A stretch of DNA of 64,000 nt from NCBI RefSeq assembly GCF_000002995.4, contig NW_025062478.1, positions 3,324,001 to 3,388,000 of the forward strand, written 5' to 3'. Position numbers and translations under genes: made by a program. This DNA is from Brugia malayi. Taxonomy: Eukaryota; Nematoda; Chromadorea; Rhabditida; Onchocercidae. Each line of letters opens with the position of its first letter. The first letter of the stretch is position 1. Of the stretch, positions 1 through 13,338 are shown one piece after another. The notes under the pieces were generated by a model, which saw only the letters and a program-made list of their open reading frames with translations, was not told the origin of the DNA and did not search any database.

Positions 1-3000
1 TACTTTGCACCATAATCGAAACAACATCTGTACCAGCTTCTTGAAGTGCCTTCTCACAGAAATCTCTGATCTGTAAATTACCTTTTCATTAAATGGTAAT
101 AAAATGATATGGAATGACCTGATTTAAAAATCTACATTCTATAACTTTCATTTACAAGGCATCATGACACAACTTCCAACATAAAATACTCTTTCCTTTT
201 TTATCTACATGTTTTTTGGAAAAGAAAGAAATACTATAAGTACTGAAATATGCTTCAGTACCAGTTAACTGTAGAAAATTCTTGGAATTCAAATCAAAAA
301 ATCAACAGAAAGTACCACTGAACTATGTCATGAATATTCAGCTCATAAACTCCCTATTTCTTATCAAACATAATATTAGAAATGATAAAAAGGGCTTTAG
401 CCTTACAAATTAAAAAGAATTGTAGAACTGATAACATACTTTTGCCATTTTCACCTTTTCTTCAGCAATATCAGCAAGTAAAACCATACATGACTTTTCA
501 CCAACAGCTTTCATAGCAGCACCTAATGCAGCATAAGAAGCATCACGTACTTCAGGATCCGAATCACCAGTGAGCTTCACTATTATTGGAGCCAATAATT
601 TCAGAATTTTCTTGGGGACAGTTTGCGGATTATGCTGTTTGAACACTCGATACAAGAAAAGATTTGTTTGAATTTTGATATGAGGATTTTGCTTATCAAG
701 AGCTGTTTGAATGTCTTCAGCTAACGCTTCCAGAGTAGTCTAAACATATAAAGAAAATCAATGTCACAAAAGTCACAAAAGATTATAAGTTCTTAAATCT
801 CTTAATTTTAATTTAAAACTTACTGAAGCAGCAACAGCATCAATGCAATCAATCAATGGATCTCTTAGAACCGGCTTCTTTTCTTTAAATTTTTCAAATA
901 TTGTTGGTGCAACCATGATAGCATACTGTGCAAATTTTTTACGTAAACCTGTTGCAAATGCTGTTAGACATCGAGCTGCCAGAGCACAAACATTGATATT
1001 AGCATCCTTTTCCAGAATCTAAATAAAATAAAAAAAAAAAATGTTTTCCGAAATTTAAATATTTTGCACAAACTTTATTTTCCCAAAATGCGTGTCTTCT
1101 TGTAATTATTTCAGCAAAACGTTAAAACTTGGAAACATATAAAGTGGGAAATTATATAAAGCAAAAGAAAATTGTGCATTCGCGAAATTTAGAAAAGTTA
1201 TTATTTCCTTTTACAAATTTAAAAAGAAGTTTTGTAGAATAAAAAAAGTCATCGAAAGTTACAAAGATTACAGTTACCTTCTTAAGTAAAGCTACAAATT
1301 CTCCATAGTTAGCCTTTGGACAGAGTTTCGGATTCTCAGTGCAAAGAACAAGTAATGACTGCAATGCATCTCTTCGCTCTACCCATTTTTTCGAATCAAT
1401 ACTTTCCATAAAATTTGCTGGCAACTTTGCAAGTACATCCACAGGATCCAACATATCCCATGGATCAATTTCTTGCACACATGCTTCATCACCTAGTGAA
1501 ATAACAAAAAAAATATATATGCTGCAAGATAATATATATTTTGAAATTAGCAACTTTCATTACTTGTAGTCATACGACCAACAACAACAGCGTCTGTACT
1601 AGGAATTGCAGTGCTTCCACAGGGTACCGATTCTTTTTTCCTCATTGCTTCTTCATTATATTCGGCGGTAGCTTGATCTCTACTATCACATATCTTAAAA
1701 AGAATATAATTAAGTGAAAGATGAGAAATTTTTGAATTATTAGAGCTCTTTTTCTTTCTTCTTTTTCGTCCTCGTTACTCTTCAAGAAAATTTTGCAGAA
1801 GACTAGTTTGTTACATGAACTTTGCTCGACTTAAAAATGTTATTTAAAAAAATGCTGAAAAAGGCGCAAAATAAAGGTTTAGTAGCAAAAGAAAAATTTA
1901 TTTTTCTACCATAAATCTAAAATTTCCACTTTTTATGTGCGCTTGCACGGATAATAAAAAACTAGGAATTATTCTTTTTGAGCCCATAGAAAGTAAATTT
2001 ATAGCACTTTTACCATTCTTCACTACCAAGTGAATAATCATTATTGACAAGAGTTGAAATAATTGCGAATCAATTTACTAGTTAAGAATGTCTCAGTAAA
2101 TACAGACAACGACAAATGAGGATCTAAAGTTTTGAAGAATAACTTGTTATCACTCGTTACTTTGAACCGCTTAAGGCCTACAAAAATCTAAAAAGCATCA
2201 AACCTTTTTCATTTTGGTTTTATCCTCTTGTAAATTTCCCAAGAAAGTGTTCATCACTTTATCACCTGTCAAACGCATAATCGATCCAAGACCAATACAT
2301 GCTGCTTCTCGTACTTCTGCATCTGGGTCGGTCGTAAACTGGGAACCAATTTTAGTTACAACAGTTCCAATTGCCTTTTATATTTTTTATAAATTATTAA
2401 TAGAAAAATAAATAGTATAAATTCTACCTTAACCAAAATCGGTGTTACAGCTTTAATAGTTTTTTTTGGTGCCGATGTTTGATTATGATTCTTCATTACT
2501 CGATAAATGAAATTGCATGCTTGTAACTTAATTTGAGGATTTGGTTTATTGAAACAATTAGACAGTTCATCTACCAACATATCCAAATTGACCTGCATAC
2601 AAGAAGGAAAATTACAATAGGAAATATAAAAACATACTTAAAAATCATGAAAAATGCTACTTAGATTGTGACCCAGAAGACCCTAAGCCTGAACTTACTG
2701 TGAGCGCTATCGTATCAATACATTCAATCAGAGGATCACGCAAGGTTGGCTTCTTTTCCTTGAAACGTTCAAAAATGACTGGAATATACTGAAAAATATT
2801 AACAGATGACTCACTGTAATCTGTTATCTCTGAACTATTACCATTAAATCATCATAAATAATATATTTGATACCTTATCATAAAAAATGGTAACTTAATT
2901 AGATTGAACAAGAATGATCTAATCATCAGAATTAAAATTCACGGAAATAACCGATAATTAGTGTGAAAAAGTCAGGGACTTTTGAAATCGTAAATACAAA

Positions 3001-3953
3001 AATAAAAGTAGTAAATATAAAAATAATTAATTAGTAAACGAATTAGTACCAATGTAGCAAACTGTGCAAACTTCATTCGAAGACCATTCGCAAGGCCTGT
3101 GATGCATTTCGCTGCGAGAGCACATACGTTGATATTCGCATCTTTTGCGAGAACCTAATGTTAATTTGTATAATCATATTTATAAGTAGAACAGATATGG
3201 ACTTTATTTTTCTTAAGTTTTGATCCATTAAAATGATTCTTTCTTTTATTTACATCAATAAGATGAACATACTATTTTTAGTAAAAATTCACTCAAAGTT
3301 TTGAAAAAAACTTCATTTCCTCTTTTAAAGTACTAAAAAATTTGCTGAGCTATAATATTATTGTTGATATAAACTGCACAGACTCACATTTCGTAAACTT
3401 TGTGTTATGCTAAAGTAATCAACTTTTGGGTCAAGCCGAGGAGTTTTAGTCATTTCATTTATTAATGCCTGTAGAGCATCACGTCTTTCTGTCCACTTTT
3501 TTGACTCCAACCATTCATTGAATTGTTCCGGCAATTTCACCAACACATTCACCTGAAATTTTGAAAATAATTCCAACTTTCTGGCAACAATATAATTTGA
3601 ATGAAGCAAATGTAAAGAAAAGAACAAAAGCACAAGGAAATTCTTCAAGTAATTATATGTATTGGCTAACAAACTGATATAAATCACTTTTACCTAAAAT
3701 CCATTTAATTATATGAACAAATTTAAGATCCTTAATTAAAATTATACATCACTGCAAAATATGCTGTAATATCAACAAGATGCATGCATATTCATGCAAT
3801 AAATGTTTCAATGAGTGAAGAAGTTGACAGTTTATAAAAACTTATTTTTATCGTTATAGAAAGAATATGTAAAAAAATAAAACTGAAATTTAAGTTGAAA
3901 TTAAAAAATGGAAAAAAAAAACAAACCTCACTTAGCAAACTCCAATCATCCAT
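1..3953 (-). CDS. zyg-9: ZYG-9/XMAP215-family microtubule polymerase, N-terminal part (partial at left edge)
   Basis: Eleven exons read on the minus strand: 3953-3927, 3552-3388, 3154-3050, 2788-2699, 2592-2428, 2374-2204, 1693-1564, 1492-1278, 1018-824, 739-440 and 70-1 (continuing outside). They join in frame to 544 residues. Residues 1-241 form one TOG domain and about 286-535 a second, with a 43-residue linker between. Hallmark HEAT-type TOG strings are present twice: SKKWTERRDALQAL / SKKWVERRDALQSL, DANINVCALAA in both, FKEKKPTLRDPLIECID / FKEKKPVLRDPLIDCID. The second domain is preceded by DPWDMLDPVDVLAKLP, as in ZYG-9. Family role: TOG arrays bind tubulin dimers and speed plus-end growth at centrosomes and spindles; ZYG-9 works with TAC-1 in embryos. 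The C-terminal part lies beyond base 1. The start MDDWSLLSE sits on a 27-nt exon just behind a TTATTTCAG acceptor. Family assignment is firm; orthology to zyg-9 is likely. Confidence 0.93.
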
Positions 3954-3960
3954 AATAGTC

Positions 3961-3969
3961 TCTGAAATA
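3961..3969 (-). promoter_or_regulatory. Probable spliced-leader acceptor of the zyg-9-like gene
   Basis: On the minus strand TTATTTCAG ends 8 nt before the ATG at 3953. No upstream exon is evident, so a trans-splice site giving a very short leader is the simplest reading; this is inference from sequence context. Confidence 0.5.
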
Positions 3970-6235
3970 AGTTGCACTTCTTATCACTACCATAAATAGT
4001 ATTTCTTATCATTATCACAACTGTTATCATTTATAAAAATATTCATCACAACAATCAAAAATTATGAGATGAAAGGAAAAATAAGTCGTAGAAGAATGAG
4101 TGAAGTGTAACTCTTCTGTCTCTTGGTGGCATTGCAAATATTTCAAGTTTCATTTTGAAATTTAAAGAACAACAAGTTGTATTATCAGTTTGAGTGATTG
4201 ATTTGAAACTTAGACTTTATGAAATTTTGCTATAAGATAATTTTGCTTCGAGAATTTTTTTTTTTTAAAGAGAATAACTTAAAAGATTTTATCTGTTTAG
4301 AGAAAAATAATATTTTAAAAAATACAATTTATTGAGATATATTTGCAATGAATTTATAAAGTAAAAATATATACGTTATGTATGTAAATGTTTTTGTATT
4401 TTTTTTAACTTTAGAATTACTGAATAAATTGTAATTATTGAATAATTTGAGTAAATTATAGATGAAAATGAAGCAAATTAATATTTTGAGTGAAAAAAGG
4501 AAAACAAAAGAAAAAAAAAAGAAAGAAGCTATTTGTTCTATATGAAGGAAAGATATCATTTTGATGGTCATCGGCCTTATTGAATGCACAAAAGTATGTC
4601 AACAATTGATAGATTAACATCTAAAATGTCTCATATCGAAGCATTCTTGAACGAATGAATTTTACTCATTAAAATGTCACTCTTTTTCACTCAAAACATT
4701 TACATATATGTGTGTTTCATCTTTAAGAATAAATTTCAAAAAGTATATTTCACCATGTACATTCATATTTTTCAAAAAATAAATTTAAAAAAATATATAT
4801 ATTTCACCGTACATATCTACATTTACATTTAACATTTTTAAAAAAAAAAAAATTTTTTTTGGAAAGTATATTTTACCGTACATTCACATTTTTAAAGAAT
4901 AAATTTTAAAAAGCGTATGTCATCATACCTTTACATCATGTCATATACCTACGAATTTAAATCTATGGGTTTTACTTATTCATAATATCAGTTTATAATT
5001 CTTAGAAGATTACGGTCAATGTCAAATCTATACGTTAATGCAAATTACTACCTATGTAACCCATATATTTTATGAGAATCATTTACATAATTGATGAAAA
5101 TTTAATTCCGTTTTTTCTTTTTTTTTTAGAGGAACGGAAAACCGGATAAATAAAAGATTACCGTTGAGTAATTTTATGTTATTTGACTTACTTAATATAA
5201 CTCTCAAATATAGAGCTATTGTCTTATAGCCAAACTTTAAGATTATCATTTATTATAACATAGAGAAATGACAGAGTAATATGTCATTTTACATGTCATC
5301 AGTTCACTGACCTGACATAATTAATTTCTAGGTCATTATGGTCACTAATTGGTCAAGCAGCAACAGGAACGAAAAACCGGGAAATAAACGCACATTAAAA
5401 TCTGTGCCAAAACAAATCTAGAATTACAAGTAAAAGGTCAGAGAAATCAAAACTGTAATTACGTAATTTACATTTCCGAAATGTAAAGAAAGTTATCTTT
5501 AATATTTCAACAAACTGAAATATTTGATTGACAAATATTATATCTTTTAAATTTTCTCTCATTCGTCGTCAAATATTTTTTTTCAAAAACGCTGTATTTA
5601 TTAAAAATTAAAAGTTTAATGTATATTAAGCGTAAAAGCTAAAAACGAATATGTAAAATTCTCTTTATTTTTTTTTTTTTTTTAGAAGCTCAAAAATTCA
5701 AAATTACTTACATTTTAGGTAATTTAAGTTTAGTTTAAGCTTAGGCTAATATTACTTGAAGATTTTGAAATTTCCAAAAAAAAAATTTTTTTTTTATAAA
5801 TTTAAAAATGTTTTATCGTTAAATGAATAAGTCAGACTATCATCTTACATTATACATAAGCAATTTTTATATTTTTATCGATTGTACATGTATATATGTT
5901 ATACAAATATTTATAATAAAAAGTATAGTTAATTTGAAAGCTAATTCGATGATTTTCAAAATTATAATTTTCGGAGAATTTCAAAGAAATAACTTTTTAT
6001 GACATTTCCTTCAATAAATCTTTGCGATGAATGTTTTAACATTTTAATGCAATTTGTTTAAAAATTCATCAAATTTATTTAGTTTGAGCATGAATTTTTT
6101 AAAGGCTATTTGAACATTCGAAATAAATTTGCTATAACTTTTTTCTGTTTCTTCAATAAAATTTTTTAAAGACTATTTCGAATATTTAAGATTAATTTAC
6201 TACAACTTAGTATATGAAATATTCGAAAGTGTAGC
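3970..6235. other. Gene-poor AT-rich intergenic DNA
   Basis: All six frames are broken by frequent stops and the sequence is dominated by A/T runs (for example 4836-4860, 5668-5684). I see no exon with coding-like composition, no RNA gene and no mobile-element termini. The upstream regulatory region of the zyg-9-like gene should lie at its left end. Confidence 0.6.
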
Positions 6236-6630
6236 TTTTTTTTTGACCATGATAACTCTATTTTTTGGCCACGATACCTCTATTTTTTGACCATGATAAC
6301 TCTATTTTTTGGCCATGATAACTGTATTTTTTGGCCATGATAACTCTATTTTTTGGCCATGATAACTGTATTTTTTGACCATGATAACTCTATTTTTTGG
6401 CCATGATAACTGTATTTTTTGACCATGATAACTCTATTTTTTGGCCATGATAACTGTATTTTTTGACCATGATAACTCTATTTTTTGGCCATGATAACTG
6501 TATTTTTTGACCATGATAACTCTATTTTTTGACCATGATAACTCTATTTTTTGGCCATGATAACTCTATTTTTTGGCCATGATAACTGTATTTTTTGACC
6601 ATGATAACTCTATTTTTTGGCCATGATAAC
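6236..6630. repeat. 22-bp tandem array, 18 copies
   Basis: The unit is TTTTTTGRCCATGATAACTSTA. I count 18 successive copies; copy 2 is the most diverged (CACGATACC) and the last is truncated after GATAAC. Two variants, GACC..CTCTA and GGCC..CTGTA, alternate strictly across copies 7-12, showing a 44-bp higher-order period. Seventeen copies keep TGATAA, a match to the WGATAR motif of GATA factors. It lies in the middle of a 9.4-kb gene desert with no neighbouring coding sequence closer than 2.2 kb. Confidence 0.95.
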
Positions 6631-9600
6631 AATTACTTTCATAGTTTTTGTTACTGTAAAAATTTTTTGCGCTCCCTCAAAAATTTCAATCATTCCCTAT
6701 CAAATCCTTTGTAGACTTTTTTTTTTCCTTTTTTTCTTTTAATTCTGTTATAGTTTTCACAATCATTAATATTGATTCTGATCAAAGATTATTTCCCTCG
6801 TGCCATTTTCTTCTCATTCATCAAATTTTTCCCATTTATTTGCATAGGAATGTTTGGCTGTAGTTCTTTTTTTTCTTCCTTTTTTCCCATGCTATAAATG
6901 ATTTCTCTAATATAATAAAAATTGCTTCAATGTTTGACAGATGCGTGGGTGTTGGATAATTTCTTGAATGGAAAAGAAAAAATAGTAATAACAATAACAA
7001 TAAGAGAAAAGAGCTAAGCAATAAACGAGAATGAAGAAGGCAAATGGTAGTGTATTCTTGTTTGCTAATGGAGGTGAAACAGCTTACAGTGACAAGTGGA
7101 AATGTGATGATGATTGTTTATGGAATTTATTAAAGAAGAAAGAAAGAAAGAAAAAAGGGAATGAAGAAAGAAAAAAAAAAGATTCCGGAACTGATATTGT
7201 TAAGCTGAAAAGCAAATTATAGCATTTTGCTTTAAAATTTAACAGTGCAATTTGTAAATGTTAAATATTAAAGTGTTAAGGATTAATTCGGTAGTAATTT
7301 ATTTAGACTGAACAGAACTTTTATAGCATAATGAAAATTTATTTTTAATTTTAAAAATAAAAACTTTTTTTTTTTGAACAAAAAAAAGATGAAATTAATC
7401 AGAGCATTTAGAATTGATATGAAAATGTAAGAATGAATAGTTATCACAAAAAAAGAAAAAAAAAATGATAAGCAATCATTTCATAAAATTTGATTTTACA
7501 TACTAATTAAACTATTCATGATTAGATAAGATTAATTAAAATATGATTAAAATTTGATTATATGATAAGCAATAAAAGTATCGAATTTTTGTAAATTGAA
7601 CTAAATACTTTAGAATATTCATGATAAATGTGATTTTTGCTAATACTTTGAATAAAACTATTTTACAATATTCAAAGCATTTATCAGCATTTCTTGAAAT
7701 GATATAATATTTTAGATACAATCTAGAATATATAGAATTAATCAATTTATTTCATAAAAAAATTTTTGATTAGTATGAAATTAAAATAATTTTTGAATTG
7801 CTTTTTTTTTTCCAGCAAAAATAAAAAAAAATTTAGCTCTAAAATTAATAATTGAAAAAGATTATTTTCAAATAATAAATTTACACATTCAACTAGATAG
7901 CTATTAATTGCAATTTTCATTATTAAAACTAAATAAATTTTAAAACTATAAAAAATAATTAAAAAGTGAGAGTGATATAGTAAAACAAAAATTTTCATTT
8001 AAAATTTAGTCCGTATATTCTCAAAAATTTTTCCTTCTATTATTATTTCAAATAGAACATATATTATTTGATGACTAATTTAAATTTATTTATTTTATAA
8101 CATTTGATAAAACTGTTTCATTTCGTTTTTTCCAAAATTACCAAATTTTTTCATATTCCAAAAATTACATTTTTTTTAAAAAAAATTTTTTAATTAAAAA
8201 TCCAAAAAATTTTCCAAAATTATATTCGTTTTAAACTTACGCAAATTTTTGAAGTCTATTTTATATGGGTGTCTGTTTGATAATGTATTCATTCATAAAT
8301 TAATCCTTAAGCATTGCAATATAATTTAACAAATGTTCCAAATATTGTCAACAAATCGATAACTTTTAAAATTATTATCTGATAGTTTCATTTCAGTTTT
8401 GTTTAACTTTCAATTTTTGATTTTTTTTTTTTTTTTTTTTTTTTGAACTATTTTTAGTTCAATCGGTGTTAATTTCTAAAGTTCAATCCCATTTTATTGT
8501 AATGATTATTATTTGATCGATGAAATTAAATTAGTAAATATAAAACAAATTAATTTGATTTATTTAGCCTTATCCTTTCCCTTTTCTTTTTTTCTTCTAA
8601 CGAATCGTCAAAGAGAGAGGGAGAGAGAGAGAAAAAGAGAAAGATATCAATGAAACATAAATTAAATTGTTTAATTTTAGAATAAATACCAAAATACAAT
8701 CATTTGAAATTACAAATTACATTTATTTGTTATTTTAATTTCAAAACTTTCCTCTTTTAAAAATATGCAAATTTGCTATCATAAAATATCTCAATCTTAA
8801 AATTTTTAGTTCTTAAAAAATAAAAGTATTAGTGTTTAAAGCAATATAAATCATATAATAGCTAAAAATTTCACTTATTTCCTTTTTTATTTATTTATTT
8901 ATTTTTTTATCAGCAATATGCGAATGCTATTCGTCCCTTGCTATTGTTATCATTTAAATCATTTGCATTCCAACTAATTAAACATACATTTTCCTGTTTT
9001 CATTTTCTTCAAATAAACCTGTTTTAAATTGAGAACAGATAAGAGAAGAATTGAATTTATTACCTACGACACATAACATTTACAGTTATCTCTGCTCAAG
9101 CAAAGAAATATCATTCATAAATTTGGAAAAAAAAAAATAAAATAAAATCATAAAATAGACTATGGATGTCTTTTTCATCAAAGTACATTTCAATCAGATG
9201 ACAATCTGTTCATTATACTTTTGTAATACCGAAAGTATATTACGTCAAAAATTGACAGATGCATTTGCTACTTTAAATTGTTAAACTAAGTCTTTTTCAA
9301 AAAACAGAAGAAAAGAAAAACAAAAAAAAAAAAAAAAAAGATTTTGCAACAGATAAAATTGTTTTAAAAAAAAAAATAAAAATAATAAAGTTAATAATGC
9401 TTATGTGTAATTGTAATTCTTTGCGAACTGTTAAATTGATTATGTCTTTTTTAAATATCAAAACTAGCAATTAATATCATATCAGTTATGCAATTATCAT
9501 ACTTTTAACTTTTATCATTTAAAATATAAAAGAAAAAAAAAAAAAGAAAAAACTTCTAATCATATTTACAATATTTATTTGGCATAAAATTATCCACCTA

Positions 9601-10055
9601 AAAAAAATTTCTCTAATCACACTATATTATATCAAATAATCAATTTTGTAAAAAAATGAATAAGAAAATCTTGAAATGATATCAATCTATCATTTCTGCA
9701 GAAAAAAAAAAGAAAGAAATATTATTGAATTTGATTATCTTTTATTAAATTTAAATATTATCCATTAATACAATATGTAAATATATAAAATATTTCAATT
9801 TCATATGTTTACAATTGATACTATTAATCAAAATTTAATTTAAAAAGACAAAAATATAGCTAAATTGATATTACTAATTAATAATTTTGATATTTTCGAG
9901 AAATACCGATGAAAAAAAAAATATTAATTATAAAGAATAATCTAAACAATATTTTATCAAAAAACAAAAAAATGAGAAAAAAAAAACAAATGTTAAAATT
10001 TTAACAAAAATGACTGTATAATATTTAAATTTGATGAGTAATTAATGCAATCTTT

Positions 10056-10083
10056 ACCTTTAACCTTTAACCCTTAACCTTTA
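10056..10083. repeat. Degenerate heptamer repeat (CCTTTAA type), about 4 units
   Basis: Four near-identical 7-mers (ACCTTTA / ACCCTTA variants) follow each other. They resemble but do not match the nematode telomere unit TTAGGC, so this is a minor local repeat rather than an interstitial telomere. Confidence 0.6.
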
Positions 10084-12924
10084 TATTGAACACTTATGTT
10101 CGTGATGAAATAATTTCATTTACGTGAATCATTTATAATAGCAAAGTGATTTATGTAAACAATTTATTCAGTAATCGATTATATATTCTTCATCAATTAA
10201 TAAATTCCGATATATCAGACATAAAAATTGTACTTCCAATAAGATAAGATGACCCTAAATTTAATTTCAAATAAATGTACGCAGGTTATTATTTAATATT
10301 TAATTAATTTTGGGTAAACATTTTGAAGAATAATTCAATTATTCCAGGATTAAAGGAGGTAATAATTTTAGACTGATGAAATTATATATTTAATTATTTG
10401 CAGCTTCTTTATCAAAATAAACTATCACCTTCATTTCTATTCTATAACTGACCAAAATTTACTAATTGAAATTTAAATTTTAGATTTCAAAAAGTACTCA
10501 AATATACTTTGATGTTTTCATTTTAAGATTTCATTTTTAGATTTTATTTTAATCCAAAAAACTAAATTAATGCATACAAATGAATGTTTTCAACTTTAAA
10601 CTGTAAGACATTACCTGGTAGCAATAACTAGCTAATGCTTCAAAATAAAATTTTAAAAAAAAAAGAGTATCCAAATATATTGAAATACATATTTCTTTTT
10701 GTTTTAAAAAAAAAAAAAATTAATTTGATTATAAAATTTATGGCTTAAAGAAATGCAAAAAAGTTGAAAATTGATTAATATTTTTTTTCAAATGTTTCTT
10801 TATTGTAACATAAATTTATTCCAATTGCAAATATTTATCGATCACACAATTTTGGCATAAATTATGATCAATGATCTGTATTTACATGTTTACCAATGCT
10901 ATAAAACATATTTTAGTAAAAAATAAATAATTCAAATTTAACTTATACAAATTAAAAAAAAATTAATCAATATGAAAATTTAAATTTAAATTTTACTTTT
11001 TAATTAATAGTTATATCAAAAGCAAAGTAATCTCAATGAGTAAACATTGAATGAATGAAAGTATAATATTATCATTTAACAATAATTAAAACTACTAATA
11101 AATTACAATAACACATCAAATTACTGTTAAATACTTTTTTTATTACCTAAAAAAAATCTTTTTTTTTTTTTTTTTGTTATTGAAGAACAACATGATTAAC
11201 TTATACTTAATAGGAAAAGTTTAAATACATTTAATTGATTTTATTATGATTCAGTTGAGTTTAAATATAAATAAAAATTCCAATGGCATTTTTTTTTTTT
11301 TATTTTAACTTTTGAACTTTACTTTTTTTTACAACAGAAAACATGTTTTCTTCGTTTTTTTTTTTTTTTTTTTTTCTTCGAATTTACTAAAAATGAGTAA
11401 AGAAAAAAGAAAAAAAAATTTTTTTTTTCAATATTAAACGTAATTAATTGGTTGTTGTGAATTTTCCTTTTTTTTTTTCTCGTAATTCTTAATAATAAAT
11501 AAATGCTAATGTTATTTCATTTTCTTCTTTTTTTTTTAGTATTTTTGATATGAATTCTGTAATATTACAAAAATTTAACTTTAACAATTCAAAAATTTAA
11601 ATTTAACTTTTCATTACCATCAATATATATATCTATTATTGCTTTAAAATTATTTGTTATTGCTTATCATAATTTCAAATAGGAATCACATATAAATTCA
11701 TTGAAATAATAATTATTATTCGTTTTGATAGTTGTATTGCAATAAATTTTTGAATTATTGAAATATTTTAGACAGAAATTGCATTGGTTATTATCATTTC
11801 ATATAATCAATTTTTGGTTTTTTTTTTTTTTTTTACTAAAATATTATTTATAAAAACTATTAAATATTAACTTAACATGACTTCTGTGACGGAAGACTTT
11901 TTATTATTATTATTATTTTTTTTTTTGAGTTTTGTAAAAGCTACTAAAATATTTTTGATATAAATTCTAGAGTTATAAACTTTTCCTTGCCATTAATATT
12001 GTTATATTATTATTTTTAAATTATTTGTTAACAACTTATTATCAATAAAGATTTCAAATAAAATTAAATCTATTAATTAGAATATAATTTGGAAAATATT
12101 ATTTACAATCATATTTATTTTATGCTTACTTATAATTTACATGTAAATTAAATTGAATTTTATAGCTAAATTTTCAATGTTATAATCATTCATTAAAATG
12201 TGAACAAATTAAAATGTTATTATCATATCATATAGTAACATTTTAAATTAATATATATTACTAATCAGAATGCTTCCTTTTATTTTTTTTTTTTCAATTT
12301 TTCTTTTCCAATATGATTTAAAAATTTTTCTGTTTTCTTTTTTTTCTTTGATTTGCATATTTTAATGAAACAAAACTTAAATGAAATTCATTTCATTCAT
12401 TTTTATTTAAAAAAATATTTTACTTCATTAATAAATTTTTTTTTTAAATTCATAATTTATTTGATAAAAGTGTTTTACTTCATTAATTTGTCCTGTTAAA
12501 GTTTACAGTTTCATTTTCATTCAAATTATGATCAATCATTTTTAGTTCAAAAGTCGTACGCTCTAATTCTCCTTCGTCAGCAAAAAAAAAGAAAAAAAAA
12601 AAAAAAAGGAAAAAAGGAAAAAAATTTGTTTACTGTGGAAGGTTGGACTTTTACAAATTTTTTTTTTATGCTTCACAAAAGAAATCATTCATTTTTGAAT
12701 GGAATTTAGTTGCTGAACGATTTGAACATTATTTGACCTAACTGACCTCTTTCATCTTAAATAAACTTAACTTTACTACCCTTTTTTTCTTTCGTTCTTT
12801 TTTTAAATTCATCTTTTCTATTTTTCTTTTTCTTTACACTCTCATATTTATTACATCTTTTGACTAAGTATAACCATCCAAATTAAAATATAAAATTTTA
12901 ATCTATAAAAATCAGCCAAAAGAC

Positions 12925-12945
12925 CGAGAGAGAGAGAGAGAGAGG
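12925..12945. repeat. (GA)n microsatellite
   Basis: Uninterrupted GA dinucleotides followed by GGGAGATGGATGGGTGGG, about 400 bp upstream of the transporter start. A purine-rich tract of this kind in a promoter region could bind a GAGA-type factor, but nothing in the sequence demonstrates it. Confidence 0.7.
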
Positions 12946-13338
12946 GAGATGGATGGGTGGGTGGGAAATATTTGTTGTATAAAAAGGACTAATTCTAGTA
13001 GTAATATCTGCACAATCAGAATTGTTATTTAGTTTTGATACTATTTGTTTGTTTGTTTTTTTTCTTTCAAATTAAATAATTCGAAATTTAAGTTTCATTT
13101 CAATAATAATAATAATATTAATTAAACATTTAGTTTTATTTTCAAAATTTCAGTTTTATTTGTTGAATATAATTTCTATTTTCTATATTACTAATTAAAT
13201 TTTTATTTTTCTTTTCTTAAAATTTTTGCTAGCATTGTAATTTTTTTTTCTTAATTTTTATAGCTAAAAGCGTATCTTTAAAATCTTTTGATAAATTTAA
13301 ATAAGTGAAAAAAAATTTTTTTTTTAATTTTAGAAATT

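Larger units (their letters stand above)
6631..13320. other. Long AT-rich intergenic region with low-complexity tracts
   Basis: No supportable gene. Content is A/T homopolymers (8423-8443, 9326-9339, 11343-11375, 12581-12606), short purine microsatellites (8612-8640, GA type; 12925-12945, GA type) and a degenerate CCTTTAA-type heptamer repeat at about 10056-10083. Small frames such as 7031-7222 are lysine-rich translations of A-rich DNA. The right end should hold the promoter of the transporter gene at 13339. Confidence 0.6.

Noticed and set aside
7031..7222. Small lysine-rich frame MKKANGSVFL..
   Set aside because: Mostly translation of an A-rich tract; no splice context, no family resemblance.
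10056..10083. Interstitial telomere
   Set aside because: Units are CCTTTAA-like, not TTAGGC/GCCTAA, and only about four degenerate copies exist.
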